A DNA stretch of 64,000 bases from Oscillospiraceae bacterium MB08-C2-2 (GTDB taxonomy: Bacteria; Bacillota; Clostridia; Oscillospirales; Ruminococcaceae). The DNA is taken from positions 828,944-892,943 of the forward strand of contig CP141729.1 of the NCBI GenBank assembly GCA_035621215.1. The letters are read 5' to 3'. This document shows positions 8,446-17,546 of the stretch, piece by piece (positions within the stretch are counted from its first letter, which is position 1; each line of letters opens with the position of its first letter). The notes beneath the pieces are model-generated. The model had not been told where the DNA came from and searched no databases. It worked only from the letters and a program-made list of their open reading frames with translations. The translations under genes and the position numbers were made by a program.

Positions 8446-8470
8446 CTCGCTTCGTGGTTATTCTCACTGC

Positions 8471-8547
8471 ATACTCAAACAACGCTTTGCGTTTCGGGTT
8501 TTACCCGATGATCGAAAACCACTTTGGTTTTCAATCCATTTGAGTAT
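8471..8547. repeat. Three-arm palindromic element upstream of the flippase gene
   Basis: A perfect 9-bp closing stem, ATACTCAAA (8471-8479) with TTTGAGTAT (8539-8547), encloses three hairpins in a row: AACGC-TTT-GCGTT (8481-8493), TCGGGT-TTT-ACCCGA (8494-8508) and GAAAACCA-CTT-TGGTTTTC (8514-8532). All three loops have three bases. It lies between the flippase start and the terminator at 8637-8665 and has no T tract of its own. Confidence 0.75.
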
Positions 8548-8636
8548 ACTGAATAAATATGCCGGGGGACCGGAAGGATATGCCCGCTCCAACCCAAATC
8601 AGGGAAAAAGCAATGGAAGAATCCGGCGAAAACCGC

Positions 8637-8665
8637 AAAAAGGCGGGGAGATTCCCCGCCTTTTT
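8637..8665 (-). terminator. Strong terminator downstream of the zinc-ribbon gene
   Basis: GGCGGGGA (8642-8649) pairs perfectly with TCCCCGCC (8653-8660) with a three-base loop, flanked by five A and five T. It would work in both directions but serves the minus-strand gene that ends at 8701. Confidence 0.9.
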
Positions 8666-8700
8666 AAACCTGTGAAATTCAAGCAGTGTGGAATAATGTC

Positions 8701-9111
8701 TTAGAAAGGCATTTCCCCGTCCTCGCCAACCTCCGGCTCCTCTTTGAGCTGTGTGCCGCAGCGGGCGCAGTAAAAAGCACTTTCCTCGTTGTATTTTCCG
8801 CAATTTTCACAGCGGCAGATATTTTTAAAATCAAGGATTTTCTTTTCCACTTCGGCCAGCCTCTTGCGCAGCTTATCAACCTCGGCAACAGCCACATCCA
8901 CCAGCTCACCAAAATCTTCCTTGCTTTTTTGCGCTTCGTAAACAATGGCACCCAGCTTGGCATAGGCACGCTCAATATCCCAAGTGATCTGCTTGGCCTG
9001 ATATTTCAGCTTGCTGACCTCTACAACCTCGGTGGTTTTCTTTCCGGCAACATCGGCTGCCCATTTGGCCCCGAAGAGAACATCATCCATAAATTCTTCC
9101 AGCTTGCTCAT
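8701..9111 (-). CDS. Zinc-ribbon protein with coiled-coil region
   Basis: 136 residues. A helical, charged region (about 25-95, rich in VDKLRKRLAEVEKKI) is followed by a zinc ribbon with two CxxC pairs, CENCGK and CARCGT (about 101-122), and an acidic tail. Such zinc-ribbon proteins are widespread in Firmicutes without a known function. ATG at 9111 follows GGAAAGGAAG. It is flanked by intergenic gaps of over 150 bases on both sides, so it seems to be a separate unit. Confidence 0.82.
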   Translation of the reverse strand: MSKLEEFMDDVLFGAKWAADVAGKKTTEVVEVSKLKYQAKQITWDIERAYAKLGAIVYEAQKSKEDFGELVDVAVAEVDKLRKRLAEVEKKILDFKNICRCENCGKYNEESAFYCARCGTQLKEEPEVGEDGEMPF

Positions 9112-9268
9112 ATGGTTCTTCCTTTCCCGTTTTTTGCCGGCAAGTGCAAAACCGGCGGGATTGCCCCGTTAACCAGCCCTAAAAAGACCGATTCTGATTA
9201 TATACCAGTATAGACTGAAACGACAGCCCTTTCAAGAGCTTTTTCGTCTTTTTTAATAAAGAATCAGG

Positions 9269-10216
9269 CTATTCACCAATAAATTCCCGCAAAAGGCTGT
9301 TTTGGGGGATCAAATGATAATCCACCTTTTCAAACATGGTCAAGGCTCCAAATATCCGTTCCAACTCAGGGTATTTTTGATAAGCCCCATCCCCCAGTGT
9401 TTCCAAAAGGCCGGAGAGCAAATCATACCAAACACTGACCTCATAATCAATGGTGTTATCCATTTTCAAATCCACATCATCCCGGAAGGGATCAATGTTG
9501 GCCTTTTCCCCTTCCACTACATTGTACCACTGGCGCAGAGTAGATTCAGGGGGATAATTGCGAAATTTATGATCCCGTACAATACGCCGTATCAGACGGA
9601 TATCCTTCGGTTTAAGAACATCCTGCTCGCCGCAGACAAACTTGGTGCGCACGCTGACATACAGGCGAAAAATGCTTTCCCGGGGAATATGGCTCAGCAC
9701 CATAGGGTTGAGAGCGTGAATGCCCTCCATAATCAGCACATCACCGGGGCCTGTTTCAATCAGATGATCCATAGAGCTTCTGGAGCCGGTGGTAAAATCA
9801 TAGGTAGGGAAATAAGTTTTTCCCTTCTCAAAAAGCTGATCAAAGCAATCATTCAGCAAAGATAAATCCAACGCATGAATGGATTCCATATCCGGGGAGC
9901 CATCCGGCAGTTTGGGGTATTGCTCAATTCCCAGAAAAAAATTATCCATGGAAATTACTCTAGCCCCTACCCCTTGGGCAATGAGGCGATGTTTAAGCTT
10001 ATGGGCTGTAGTGGTTTTGCCCGAGGCCGAAGGCCCGCAGAGAAGCACAAAATTCAGTCGGTCAAGCCCCTCCTTGATCAAGGTTGCCGCCTTAAAAACC
10101 TGTGCGTTGTAATATTCCTCCGAAGACCGCACAAAGGTTTCTTGATCCTTGGCGGCCATACGGTTAACGGTATCGATATCCAAGCGAGAATATTTCAGCT
10201 CATGTATGTCTCGCAT
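9269..10216 (-). CDS. Nucleoside kinase (uridine kinase / phosphoribulokinase family)
   Basis: 315-residue P-loop kinase. Walker A is GPSASGKTTTAHKL (about 60-73), followed by VISMDNFF, the lid-side YDFTTGSRSS, and VLIMEGIHALNP, all typical of uridine kinase relatives. Many Clostridia carry a longer version with an N-terminal TGS/threonyl-tRNA-synthetase-like part; that part is missing here. The ATG at 10216 overlaps the end of hemZ by 17 bases with AAGGGTG upstream, so the two are co-translated. The likely role is phosphorylation of uridine or a related nucleoside. Confidence 0.85.
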   Translation of the reverse strand: MRDIHELKYSRLDIDTVNRMAAKDQETFVRSSEEYYNAQVFKAATLIKEGLDRLNFVLLCGPSASGKTTTAHKLKHRLIAQGVGARVISMDNFFLGIEQYPKLPDGSPDMESIHALDLSLLNDCFDQLFEKGKTYFPTYDFTTGSRSSMDHLIETGPGDVLIMEGIHALNPMVLSHIPRESIFRLYVSVRTKFVCGEQDVLKPKDIRLIRRIVRDHKFRNYPPESTLRQWYNVVEGEKANIDPFRDDVDLKMDNTIDYEVSVWYDLLSGLLETLGDGAYQKYPELERIFGALTMFEKVDYHLIPQNSLLREFIGE

Positions 10217-11669
10217 ATAGTTCCATCACCCTTTCCTTGCGTGCTAGTATTTCTTCAAAGCGCCCAATATATTCATACGGGAACTTATAGTTAAAAACAC
10301 GTTCCAGCTCGCCTGTTTCCGGGAAATACAGCTTTGTGGAAGCCCCGGCCCCCACTGCCAGAATGGTTTGGGTTTCGTTCATAATGCAGATGTTGTAGCG
10401 CCCCTCGTGGCCGGGCAGGCAGTAGCCGGTGTTTTCCAAGCTTTCGATAGTCGCCTTCTGGCGGTAAAGATAATAAGGCAGATAACCCGCAGAAGAAAGA
10501 GCTTTCCGGGCATAATCCACCATAGCCCCGGGCCTAGCAATTTGAGAGTGTTCCTCCTCACGCAGAGCCGAGGAACGCTTAACAGTCAAGGTATGCACTG
10601 TGACATTCTCCGGGCGAAGCCGGATAATCCGATCCATAGTATGGCGGAAGCCCTCCTGTGTATCGGTGGGAAGGCCGGCAATGGTATCCATATTCACGCA
10701 GGCAAAGCCCACCTGACGGGCAAGCGCAAGGCTTTGCTCCACCTGATCAGCGGTGTGCCGCCGCCCGATGGCCTCCAGAACGCTGTCATTCATGGTTTGG
10801 GGATTGATGCTGATGCGCTTTACCCCCATATCACGAATGGTCTCCAGCTTTTCCCGGGTAATGGTATCCGGGCGGCCAGCCTCTACTGTATATTCCAGCA
10901 GGCCAGAAAAATCAAAGCTTTGCTCCACTGCCTCCATGATTTCTCTTAATTGAGCGGCGCTGAGGCTGGTGGGGGTTCCCCCGCCCATATAAACCGTTTG
11001 GAGGGTAAGCCCCAGACTTTTGGCCACCTGACCGGTATAAGCAATTTCCTGGCAAAGAAGGCGCACGTAATCGGGCACCAACTTAAAGGTTTTTTCAATA
11101 TCGTGAGAAACAAAGGAACAGTAGCTGCACCGGGATGGGCAAAAGGGGATGCTGATATAAAGGCTGAAGGTTTTAGCTCCACCCTCTCGGATAACCGGCT
11201 CCTCCGCCTGCCGAACAGCGGCAGCCAGAGATGCCTTTTCGGGGGAAACCAAATACCGCTCGGTCATTTCCCGGGCAATTTCTTGATCAGGAACCCCCTG
11301 TGCCGCTAGCTGGTGGCACAGCTTCACCGGGCGAACCCCGGTAAGAATGCCCCACGGAAGTGTAAGGCCCGTCATCTCAGAAAGCAGCCTATAAAGCATA
11401 CGCCCCGCCAAAAAATCCCTTTGCTGAGGCTCGGGCTGTTTCGGCAAAAGCTGCTCCAGTTCTTTGTGTTGTGCGCCTAGAGCAACCCGGACAGCAAGGC
11501 GGCAGCCCTGTTCTGTAGGCTCCAAGGCTGCAAATATCTCGTTTTGCTCCGGCTCCTGCGAAATGCGGATGCCCACCGGCGCAAACATCCGGGCCAGATT
11601 TTCGATTTCATAGCGCAGGGCTTCGGGGGTCACCACCAAGGAGGTGGGGTATATTGTCTGTTGATCCAA
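10200..11669 (-). CDS. hemZ: HemZ-type coproporphyrinogen dehydrogenase, radical SAM
   Basis: 489 residues. A family-specific N-terminal part (1-165) precedes a radical SAM core with the cluster motif C177-x3-C181-x2-C184 and the HemN-type MGGGTPTSLS and SINPQTMND segments. HemZ/HemN proteins catalyse oxygen-independent decarboxylation of coproporphyrinogen III, although HemZ's exact reaction in Clostridia is less certain. It overlaps the nucleoside kinase by 17 bases and follows the MBL hydrolase gene after a 117-base gap carrying a 17-bp hairpin. Confidence 0.9.
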   Translation of the reverse strand: MDQQTIYPTSLVVTPEALRYEIENLARMFAPVGIRISQEPEQNEIFAALEPTEQGCRLAVRVALGAQHKELEQLLPKQPEPQQRDFLAGRMLYRLLSEMTGLTLPWGILTGVRPVKLCHQLAAQGVPDQEIAREMTERYLVSPEKASLAAAVRQAEEPVIREGGAKTFSLYISIPFCPSRCSYCSFVSHDIEKTFKLVPDYVRLLCQEIAYTGQVAKSLGLTLQTVYMGGGTPTSLSAAQLREIMEAVEQSFDFSGLLEYTVEAGRPDTITREKLETIRDMGVKRISINPQTMNDSVLEAIGRRHTADQVEQSLALARQVGFACVNMDTIAGLPTDTQEGFRHTMDRIIRLRPENVTVHTLTVKRSSALREEEHSQIARPGAMVDYARKALSSAGYLPYYLYRQKATIESLENTGYCLPGHEGRYNICIMNETQTILAVGAGASTKLYFPETGELERVFNYKFPYEYIGRFEEILARKERVMELYARHT

Positions 11670-11710
11670 AAGGCTTCCTCCCTGTGGGAATAAATTAGAA
11701 TATAGACTTA

Positions 11711-11762
11711 TGTCAAACAGTGATTAAAAATCCATGATTTTTAATCACTGTTTTAAATGACA
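11711..11762. repeat. Perfect 17-bp hairpin between MBL hydrolase and hemZ genes
   Basis: Bases 11715-11731 and 11737-11753 form a perfect 17-bp inverted repeat around the loop CCATG. TGTCA (11711-11715) and TGACA (11758-11762) flank it. Neither strand has a T run after the stem, so it does not look like a normal intrinsic terminator. Confidence 0.7.
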
Positions 11763-11786
11763 GCGCAGAGCATAACGCCCTTACTG

Positions 11787-12419
11787 CTATAACCTGCCGT
11801 TTACATAAGGGTTATTGCGGCGTTCTTCTTCCAGCGTAGTGGAATCACCATGACCGGGATAAACCTTGTAGTTCCCTTTGAGCGCCGCCAGCTTCGCCAA
11901 GGAAGCCTTGAGCTGCTGGTAATCGCCGCCGTAAAGATCGGTGCGGCCCACATCCCCGGCAAAAAGAGTATCTCCGGCAAAAATTTGATCCGCACAGAGA
12001 TAACATACCCCGCCCTTTGTATGGCCGGGCGTTTCCAGAACCTGAAAGGTTAATTCATCTAAGGCGATAGTATCGCCTTCCTTAAGGGTTTTTACGTTTT
12101 TCAGCAGGAAATCTCCATCGTCATCGTAGCGGAAGGCGGCCAGACTTTTGCTGGAATCTGCCAGCATTTCGGCATCCCCTTCGCCAATGTAAAGGTCAGC
12201 CTCCGGAAAAGCCTCCATCAGCTTTTTCACCCCGCCAATATGATCGTGATGCCCATGAGTCAGCAGAATGTGCCGAAGGTTCCACCCGTTTTTGGTGATC
12301 TCCCCTGCCAACCTTTCCGGTTGTGCACCGGGATCAATGGTCACACAGTTTTTCTCTTCAGAAGCGAGAATGTAGCAGTTGGTGCCAAGCATTCCCACCG
12401 GGATAGTCAAAAGCTTCAT
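11787..12419 (-). CDS. MBL-fold metal-dependent hydrolase (glyoxalase II-like)
   Basis: 210-residue metallo-beta-lactamase-fold protein with the zinc motif LTHGHHDHIGG (HxHxDH) near residue 55, ETPGHTKGG, GDTLFAGDVGRTD and a final YPGHGDSTT. This set is typical of the YqgX/glyoxalase II-like family. Its natural substrate is not established; thioester hydrolysis is plausible. It starts two bases after dtd ends and belongs to the recJ-relA-dtd-MBL-hemZ gene group. Confidence 0.88.
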   Translation of the reverse strand: MKLLTIPVGMLGTNCYILASEEKNCVTIDPGAQPERLAGEITKNGWNLRHILLTHGHHDHIGGVKKLMEAFPEADLYIGEGDAEMLADSSKSLAAFRYDDDGDFLLKNVKTLKEGDTIALDELTFQVLETPGHTKGGVCYLCADQIFAGDTLFAGDVGRTDLYGGDYQQLKASLAKLAALKGNYKVYPGHGDSTTLEEERRNNPYVNGRL

Positions 12420-12421
12420 GT

Positions 12422-12898
12422 TTATTCCTCCTTTTGGCCGCGGCGGCCGGGCATGATTTCCTGAGAATCCAGCAAAACGGTCACCGGGCCGTCGTTGTGA
12501 ATTTCCACCTGCATGTCACCGCCGAATTCACCGGTCTGCACCGATACCCCCGCCTGTTTAACCGCCTCAACAAAGGCTTCATACAAAGGGATCGCTGTTT
12601 CGGGGCGGGCCGCTTCCACAAAGGAAGGGCGGCGGCCCTTTCGGCAGTTGGCATAAAGAGTAAAGTTTGAGACAATCAGGCATTCTCCCCCTGTATCCAG
12701 CAAGGAGCGATTGAGATGACCTGCATCATCATCAAAAATGCGAAGTCCCATGGCCTTATCCGCCATATAGGCGGCCTCGGCCAGAGTATCCTCATGGGTG
12801 ATACCAATGAGAATCATCAAACCCGGGCCAATGCTTCGTATTCCTGCACCCGCAACCTCTACACTGGCCTTTTTTACCCGCTGAAGAATCAGGCGCAT
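12422..12898 (-). CDS. dtd: D-aminoacyl-tRNA deacylase
   Basis: 158 residues, about 10 longer than many DTDs. It hydrolyses D-amino acids, and glycine from tRNA-Ala, to protect translation. The cross-subunit Gly-cisPro motif is present as NDGPVTVLLDS near the C-terminus. The other signature reads SNFTLYA where SQFTLYA is common. The start codon directly abuts the relA stop (12899), so its ribosome binding site lies inside relA. Confidence 0.95.
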   Translation of the reverse strand: MRLILQRVKKASVEVAGAGIRSIGPGLMILIGITHEDTLAEAAYMADKAMGLRIFDDDAGHLNRSLLDTGGECLIVSNFTLYANCRKGRRPSFVEAARPETAIPLYEAFVEAVKQAGVSVQTGEFGGDMQVEIHNDGPVTVLLDSQEIMPGRRGQKEE

Positions 12899-15082
12899 TT
12901 ACTGCACCGTCCTTTCCACTCGGTTGACACCGCTGATCTTGGAAAGGTTGCCCATGATGTGCTGAAGCTGATCCAAACCATGGATGCCCACTGTAATCTG
13001 GATGCCGGTCTGATTGCCCGGCTGTTCCTTGGCTATCAGGGAATAAACGGGTATGCGCAGATTGTTGAGAGCCATGCTCACATCCACCAGCAGGCCGGGG
13101 CGCTCTTTGCCATAAATATCGATGGTGGATTTAAAGGTTTCCCTATCGGAATCCTCCGCCCATTCACACCCAATCCATCTTTCCCGCTGGTTGGGGTCAT
13201 CAATGGCAGAGGCAACGTTGATACAGTCTTTTTTGTGCACCGAAACACCAAAGCCCCGGGTGATATAGCCCACAATATAATCGCCGGGCAAGGGGTTGCA
13301 GCATTTTGCGAACTTGACCAGAACACTGTCCAGACCTTCCACAATCACGCCGCTGGCCGCTTTTCTGGGGCGCTGGGAGGCGGTTTTTTCCAGCTGACGT
13401 TTCAGCTCCTCCTCATGGGAGACCTTATAGTTTTGCTGGTACATCTCCTTGATGCGGGGCATAATTTTAGAAAGGGAAATACCGCCGTATCCAATAGCCG
13501 CAAAGAATTCCTCGGCGGAATTCAAATGCTGGTTCTTGGATATCTTATTCAGGAACCGTTCTTTTTCTTCGGAGGAAAGCAAAATGCTGTTGCGTTTAAA
13601 TTCCTTGTCGACCTCGGTTTTGCCTTGAAGAATATTCTCTTCCTTGCGTTCCCGCTTGAACCAGCTGCGAATGCGGTTTCGGGCACCATTGGTTTTAACA
13701 ATATTCAGCCAGTCACGGCTGGGGCCATGACCCTTGGCGTTGGTGGTGATGATGTTGATAATCATACCGGTCTGGACAAGGGTATCCAGCGAAACCATGC
13801 GGCCATCCACCTTGGCCCCGATCATGCGGTTGCCCACCTCCGAGTGGATAGCATAGGCAAAATCGATGACTGTAGAGCCCACAGGCAGGCTGATCACCTC
13901 GCCTTTGGGGGTGAACACAAATACCTCGTCGGTGGAAAGGTCTGATTTAATGGAACCCATGATCTCCTGCACATCCACCGTATCGTTCTGGGATTCCAGC
14001 AACTGGCGAACCCACGAAATACGCTCCTCCAGCGAATCGGTGCCCTTGATGCCCTCCTTGTATTTCCAGTGGGCGGCGATGCCGTATTCAGCGGTGTGGT
14101 GCATATCCCAAGTGCGGATCTGAACCTCAAAGGGGATCGCCGTTTTATCGATCACTGTGGTATGCAGGGATTGGTACCGGTTCTGTTTGGGGGTGGAAAT
14201 ATAGTCCTTGAACCGGTTTGCAATGGGTGTGAACATATCGTGGATAATGCCCAGCACGTTATAGCATTCATTTACAGTGTTTACAATAATACGCAGGGCA
14301 TAGATATCATAAATTTCAGCGAAAACGCGCCCTTGCACATACATCTTGCGGTAAATGCCGTAAATGCTCTTGACCCGTCCCTCAATGAAATAATCCCCTA
14401 TATCGGTATCCAGACGCTGGCTAATCTTGGCCTTGATGTTCTGGATAAAAATTTCCCGCTCGTTTTTCTCGGAATCCAGCAAAAATTCAATATCCTTGCA
14501 GGCTACAGGGTCCAGATAACGCAGAGAAAGCTCCTCCAGCTCCTCCTTGACTGCACGGATACCCAAGCGGTGCGCAATGGGGGCATAAACCTCCATGGTT
14601 TCAAGAGCCTTATCCCGCTGCTTCTGCTCCGGGAGAAAGCTGAGAGTGCGCATATTGTGAAGCCGATCGGCCAATTTAATAATGATAACCCGGACATCCT
14701 CCGCCATAGCCAGCAGCATTTTGCGGATGTTTTCCGCCTGCTGCTCCTCCCGGGAAGAAAAGAAAATCCGCCCCAGCTTGGTGACGCCATCCACCAAAAG
14801 GGCGACATCCTTGCCAAACTTCTTTTGGATTTCCTCCAAAGGATAATCTGTATCCTCCACCACATCATGCAAAAGAGCGGCTACGATGGAATCGGTATCC
14901 ATTCCCAAATCCACCAGAATAATGGCCACAGCCAAAGGATGGATAATATAGGGCTCCCCCGATTTTCTAAGCTGTTTTCCGTGTGCCTCAAAGGCAGTCT
15001 GGTAGGCTCTTTCTATCATGGAAAGATCATATTGGGCATCGTTAAGCTTTATAATTTGAAGCAGGTCATTATAGTCATTCAC
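12899..15082 (-). CDS. relA: Bifunctional (p)ppGpp synthetase/hydrolase RelA/SpoT
   Basis: 727 residues with the full Rel architecture: HD hydrolase (about 25-195, LLHDVVEDTD and KLADRLHNMRTL), synthetase (about 235-350, GRVKSIYGIYRKM), TGS (about 390-455, VFVFTPKGEVISLP), a cysteine-containing linker (KCCNPLPGDYIVGY) and a C-terminal ACT domain (about 650-727). The intact HD motif indicates that both making and degrading the alarmone are possible. It starts 14 bases after recJ. The adenine phosphoribosyltransferase gene often found between recJ and relA in Clostridia is absent. Confidence 0.96.
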   Translation of the reverse strand: MNDYNDLLQIIKLNDAQYDLSMIERAYQTAFEAHGKQLRKSGEPYIIHPLAVAIILVDLGMDTDSIVAALLHDVVEDTDYPLEEIQKKFGKDVALLVDGVTKLGRIFFSSREEQQAENIRKMLLAMAEDVRVIIIKLADRLHNMRTLSFLPEQKQRDKALETMEVYAPIAHRLGIRAVKEELEELSLRYLDPVACKDIEFLLDSEKNEREIFIQNIKAKISQRLDTDIGDYFIEGRVKSIYGIYRKMYVQGRVFAEIYDIYALRIIVNTVNECYNVLGIIHDMFTPIANRFKDYISTPKQNRYQSLHTTVIDKTAIPFEVQIRTWDMHHTAEYGIAAHWKYKEGIKGTDSLEERISWVRQLLESQNDTVDVQEIMGSIKSDLSTDEVFVFTPKGEVISLPVGSTVIDFAYAIHSEVGNRMIGAKVDGRMVSLDTLVQTGMIINIITTNAKGHGPSRDWLNIVKTNGARNRIRSWFKRERKEENILQGKTEVDKEFKRNSILLSSEEKERFLNKISKNQHLNSAEEFFAAIGYGGISLSKIMPRIKEMYQQNYKVSHEEELKRQLEKTASQRPRKAASGVIVEGLDSVLVKFAKCCNPLPGDYIVGYITRGFGVSVHKKDCINVASAIDDPNQRERWIGCEWAEDSDRETFKSTIDIYGKERPGLLVDVSMALNNLRIPVYSLIAKEQPGNQTGIQITVGIHGLDQLQHIMGNLSKISGVNRVERTVQ

Positions 15083-15096
15083 GGGTGATCACCTTC

Positions 15097-17139
15097 TCAT
15101 GCTTTCAGCATTTTTAAAGTAGGGGTCTGATCTAGATCGGCTTTTTCCGAAGTTTTTTCCGCCGTTATAGTCACAGAGGAGCCTGCTGCCTCCAAACGGA
15201 GCAAGCCCGCCTGACTTAAAATATCCACACAAAGGCACAAAGAACAATATTCAAGTTGGGGATACAGGGCATAATAGAGGCCCCATACACCACTGGTAAT
15301 TTTACCTATCTTGCGCATATAGCGGTAAACCGCCGCCAAATCCTCTCGGCTGGGAATCAGTCGGATGCGCTCTTCCCGTGTGGTGATTTCCCTACGCAGG
15401 AAGCTTTCATAAATGCCCTTGCCTGCCAGCAGAGCCTGCTGATCCAATCCACTGGGGTGAACATCCTTAATGCGGATGCTCAGGCGGGTGGTTCCATTCC
15501 AAACGTCTGTATTAATATTCGCTGCCGCATCCAGTTTATCCCCGATGACAAAGGGAAAGCGCTCCGGGGTCATACCAAAATAAACGGCAAACAGGCTTTG
15601 GCCTTCCAGCAAAAGCTTGAGGCGTATGTGTCGCCCTTCCGCCAGCGAGTAAACGCCCTCCAGCACAGCGCCCCGCAGCAGGAAAACAGGCTGCTCATTC
15701 CCGGAACCAAAGGGTTCCAACAGGCTGAGCCGCTCCACAGCCTCCACTTGCAGAAGTGATGGTTCAATTGCGGCGTCAATCAGCAGCTGCCGCACCGGCA
15801 TCACAGGGCAGCTGCGGGCGGCATATTCCTCAATCTCTTTGGTAAAAGCCTCCAAATGCTCTCGAGGAAGGCTCAGCCCGGCCGCTTGATTGTGCCCGCC
15901 GAATTTAGACAGAAGCCCTGAACAGGCGCTAATGGCCTCGATGATGGAAAATCCCGGCAAACTCCGGCAGGAGCCCCGGGCTGTTTCAGCATCCAGTGAA
16001 AAAACCATGACCGGCTTGCCATACCGCTCCATCAGGCGGGAGGCCACAATTCCCACCACACCATGGTGCCAGCCCTCGCCCCATACGCTAAGAATGCGGG
16101 AACGCAGCCGGTGAGGCTCCTTTTGAAGCAACTCAAAAATCCCTTTGAGTATCTGCTCCTCGGTTTCCTTTCGGCAAAGGTTCTGTTCGTTTATTTCCCC
16201 GGCAATATCCATAGCAGCGTTTTCACTTTCAGTGAGAAGCAGCTCAACACCGTCATCCGCAACACCCATGCGCCCGGTTGCATTCAGGCGGGGAATTAAG
16301 CCAAAGGCTACCGATTCGCTGGCCAAGGCCCGGCCTGAAAGACCGCTGACCTCCAGCAGAGCAATAATCCCCGGATGATGGGGATCAGCAAGCTGCCGCA
16401 GGCCATGGCGCACCAAAATACGGTTATCCCCTGTCAGGGGAACCACATCGGCAATGGTGCCAAGGGCCACCAAATCGGCGTAGTATTCCATCAGCTCGCC
16501 GCTTTCATCCCCTTCCAGCCCGCAGATCAGCTTAAAAGCCACGCCCACACCGGCCAAATCCTTGTAGCGGCTGGGGCAATCCTTTCGGTGGGGATTGATA
16601 ACGGCCACTGCCTGGGGGAGCTGGCTGCGAGGCTGGTGATGGTCGGTGACCACTACCTCCATACCGAGAGTGGCGGCGTATTCGATTTCTTCCAAAGCGG
16701 AGATGCCGTTATCCACTGTGATGATCAGTTCCACACCCTGCTGCGCCAGAATATCCAGAGCGGGCCTATTGAGCCCATAGCCTTCTTTTTCACGGTTAGG
16801 CAGATAGTAGATTACATCCGCCCCTTCGTTTTGCAGATAGCTGACCATCAGGGCTGTGGCCGTAATGCCGTCACAGTCATAATCGCCGTAAACAGCGATG
16901 CGTTCCCCATTTTCCAGAGCCCGTGCCACTCTGGCAACACCGGCCTCCATATCAGCCAATGCAAAAGGGGATTCCAATGCAGTGGTCTCCTGCAAAAGAG
17001 CGGAAAGCGCCTGCTTTGAGGTGCAGCCCCGGGCAGCCAGTAACCGGCAGACCAGCTCGGGAAGCTGTGTTTCCTCTTGCAGTAGGCGCAAATCGGCCTC
17101 AGAGACCGTTGGCCGCATTATCCATTCCCTGATTCCCAC
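15097..17139 (-). CDS. recJ: Single-stranded-DNA-specific exonuclease RecJ
   Basis: 680 residues. The DHH phosphoesterase core shows YGDYDCDGITAT (about 82-93) and VVTDHHQPRSQLP; the DHHA1 half shows WHHGVVGIVASR and KFGGHNQAAG (about 400). RecJ degrades single-stranded DNA 5' to 3' in recombination and mismatch repair. GTG at 17139 is favoured because GGAGG lies seven bases upstream; an ATG at 17118 is an alternative. It leads the recJ-relA-dtd-MBL operon. Confidence 0.94.
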   Translation of the reverse strand: MGIREWIMRPTVSEADLRLLQEETQLPELVCRLLAARGCTSKQALSALLQETTALESPFALADMEAGVARVARALENGERIAVYGDYDCDGITATALMVSYLQNEGADVIYYLPNREKEGYGLNRPALDILAQQGVELIITVDNGISALEEIEYAATLGMEVVVTDHHQPRSQLPQAVAVINPHRKDCPSRYKDLAGVGVAFKLICGLEGDESGELMEYYADLVALGTIADVVPLTGDNRILVRHGLRQLADPHHPGIIALLEVSGLSGRALASESVAFGLIPRLNATGRMGVADDGVELLLTESENAAMDIAGEINEQNLCRKETEEQILKGIFELLQKEPHRLRSRILSVWGEGWHHGVVGIVASRLMERYGKPVMVFSLDAETARGSCRSLPGFSIIEAISACSGLLSKFGGHNQAAGLSLPREHLEAFTKEIEEYAARSCPVMPVRQLLIDAAIEPSLLQVEAVERLSLLEPFGSGNEQPVFLLRGAVLEGVYSLAEGRHIRLKLLLEGQSLFAVYFGMTPERFPFVIGDKLDAAANINTDVWNGTTRLSIRIKDVHPSGLDQQALLAGKGIYESFLRREITTREERIRLIPSREDLAAVYRYMRKIGKITSGVWGLYYALYPQLEYCSLCLCVDILSQAGLLRLEAAGSSVTITAEKTSEKADLDQTPTLKMLKA

Positions 17140-17546
17140 AGTTTTTCCTCCAAGGCAGTATCAAACTATATAATAAATGGGTCTGAAAGTATTTTGCTAT
17201 AGTATCCAAAATTGGAAGCAAACACGCCTGTTTTCAAAACGAGAGAATGGCCTACTAAGAGGCCAAACTGCGTCTTTGCTTTTAAAAACGATGGTTTCGT
17301 TTTCAAGTTTATTGACTATATCAAATAAGTATATAAACAAATCCAACGTATATTGTAGCACAATTCTCTAGAAAATACAAATATTTACCTGCTTCCCTTC
17401 CTTCTCTCAATGGCAGGAAGGCCTGCAAGACACAGCGGTCTCACAGGCCTAAAAAGCGGGCTTGAAGATGCAAACAAACATTTTCCCCTTTGGCACCGGC
17501 ACATACAAGAACAGTACCTGAGAAAAATTTGAGGGTTAAAGCCGTA
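17140..17546. other. Gene-free stretch between recJ and spoIIM
   Basis: About 400 bases without a protein gene. It holds the palindromic element at 17193-17325 and a 7-bp inverted repeat AGGCCTG/CAGGCCT around 17421-17452 that lacks a T run. Nothing else was recognised. Confidence 0.6.
17193..17325. repeat. Palindromic element with TATAGTCAAT end, related to 50.1 kb
   Basis: The ends TTTGCTATAGT (17193-17203) and ACTATATCAAA (17315-17325) pair with one mismatch. Inside are TCCAA/TTGGA (17205-17216), TGGCCT/AGGCCA (17248-17265) and AAAACGA/TCGTTTT (17285-17303). Bases 17285-17320 are identical to 50155-50190 (36 of 36). Read on the minus strand the element begins TATAGTCAAT. Confidence 0.75.

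Noticed and set aside
8471-8547. tRNA gene
   Set aside because: The cloverleaf-like fold lacks the T-loop, D-loop and CCA-end consensus.
12716-15088. Long open frames on the plus strand opposite relA
   Set aside because: They are antisense to a complete relA, lack ribosome binding sites and have no recognisable domain.
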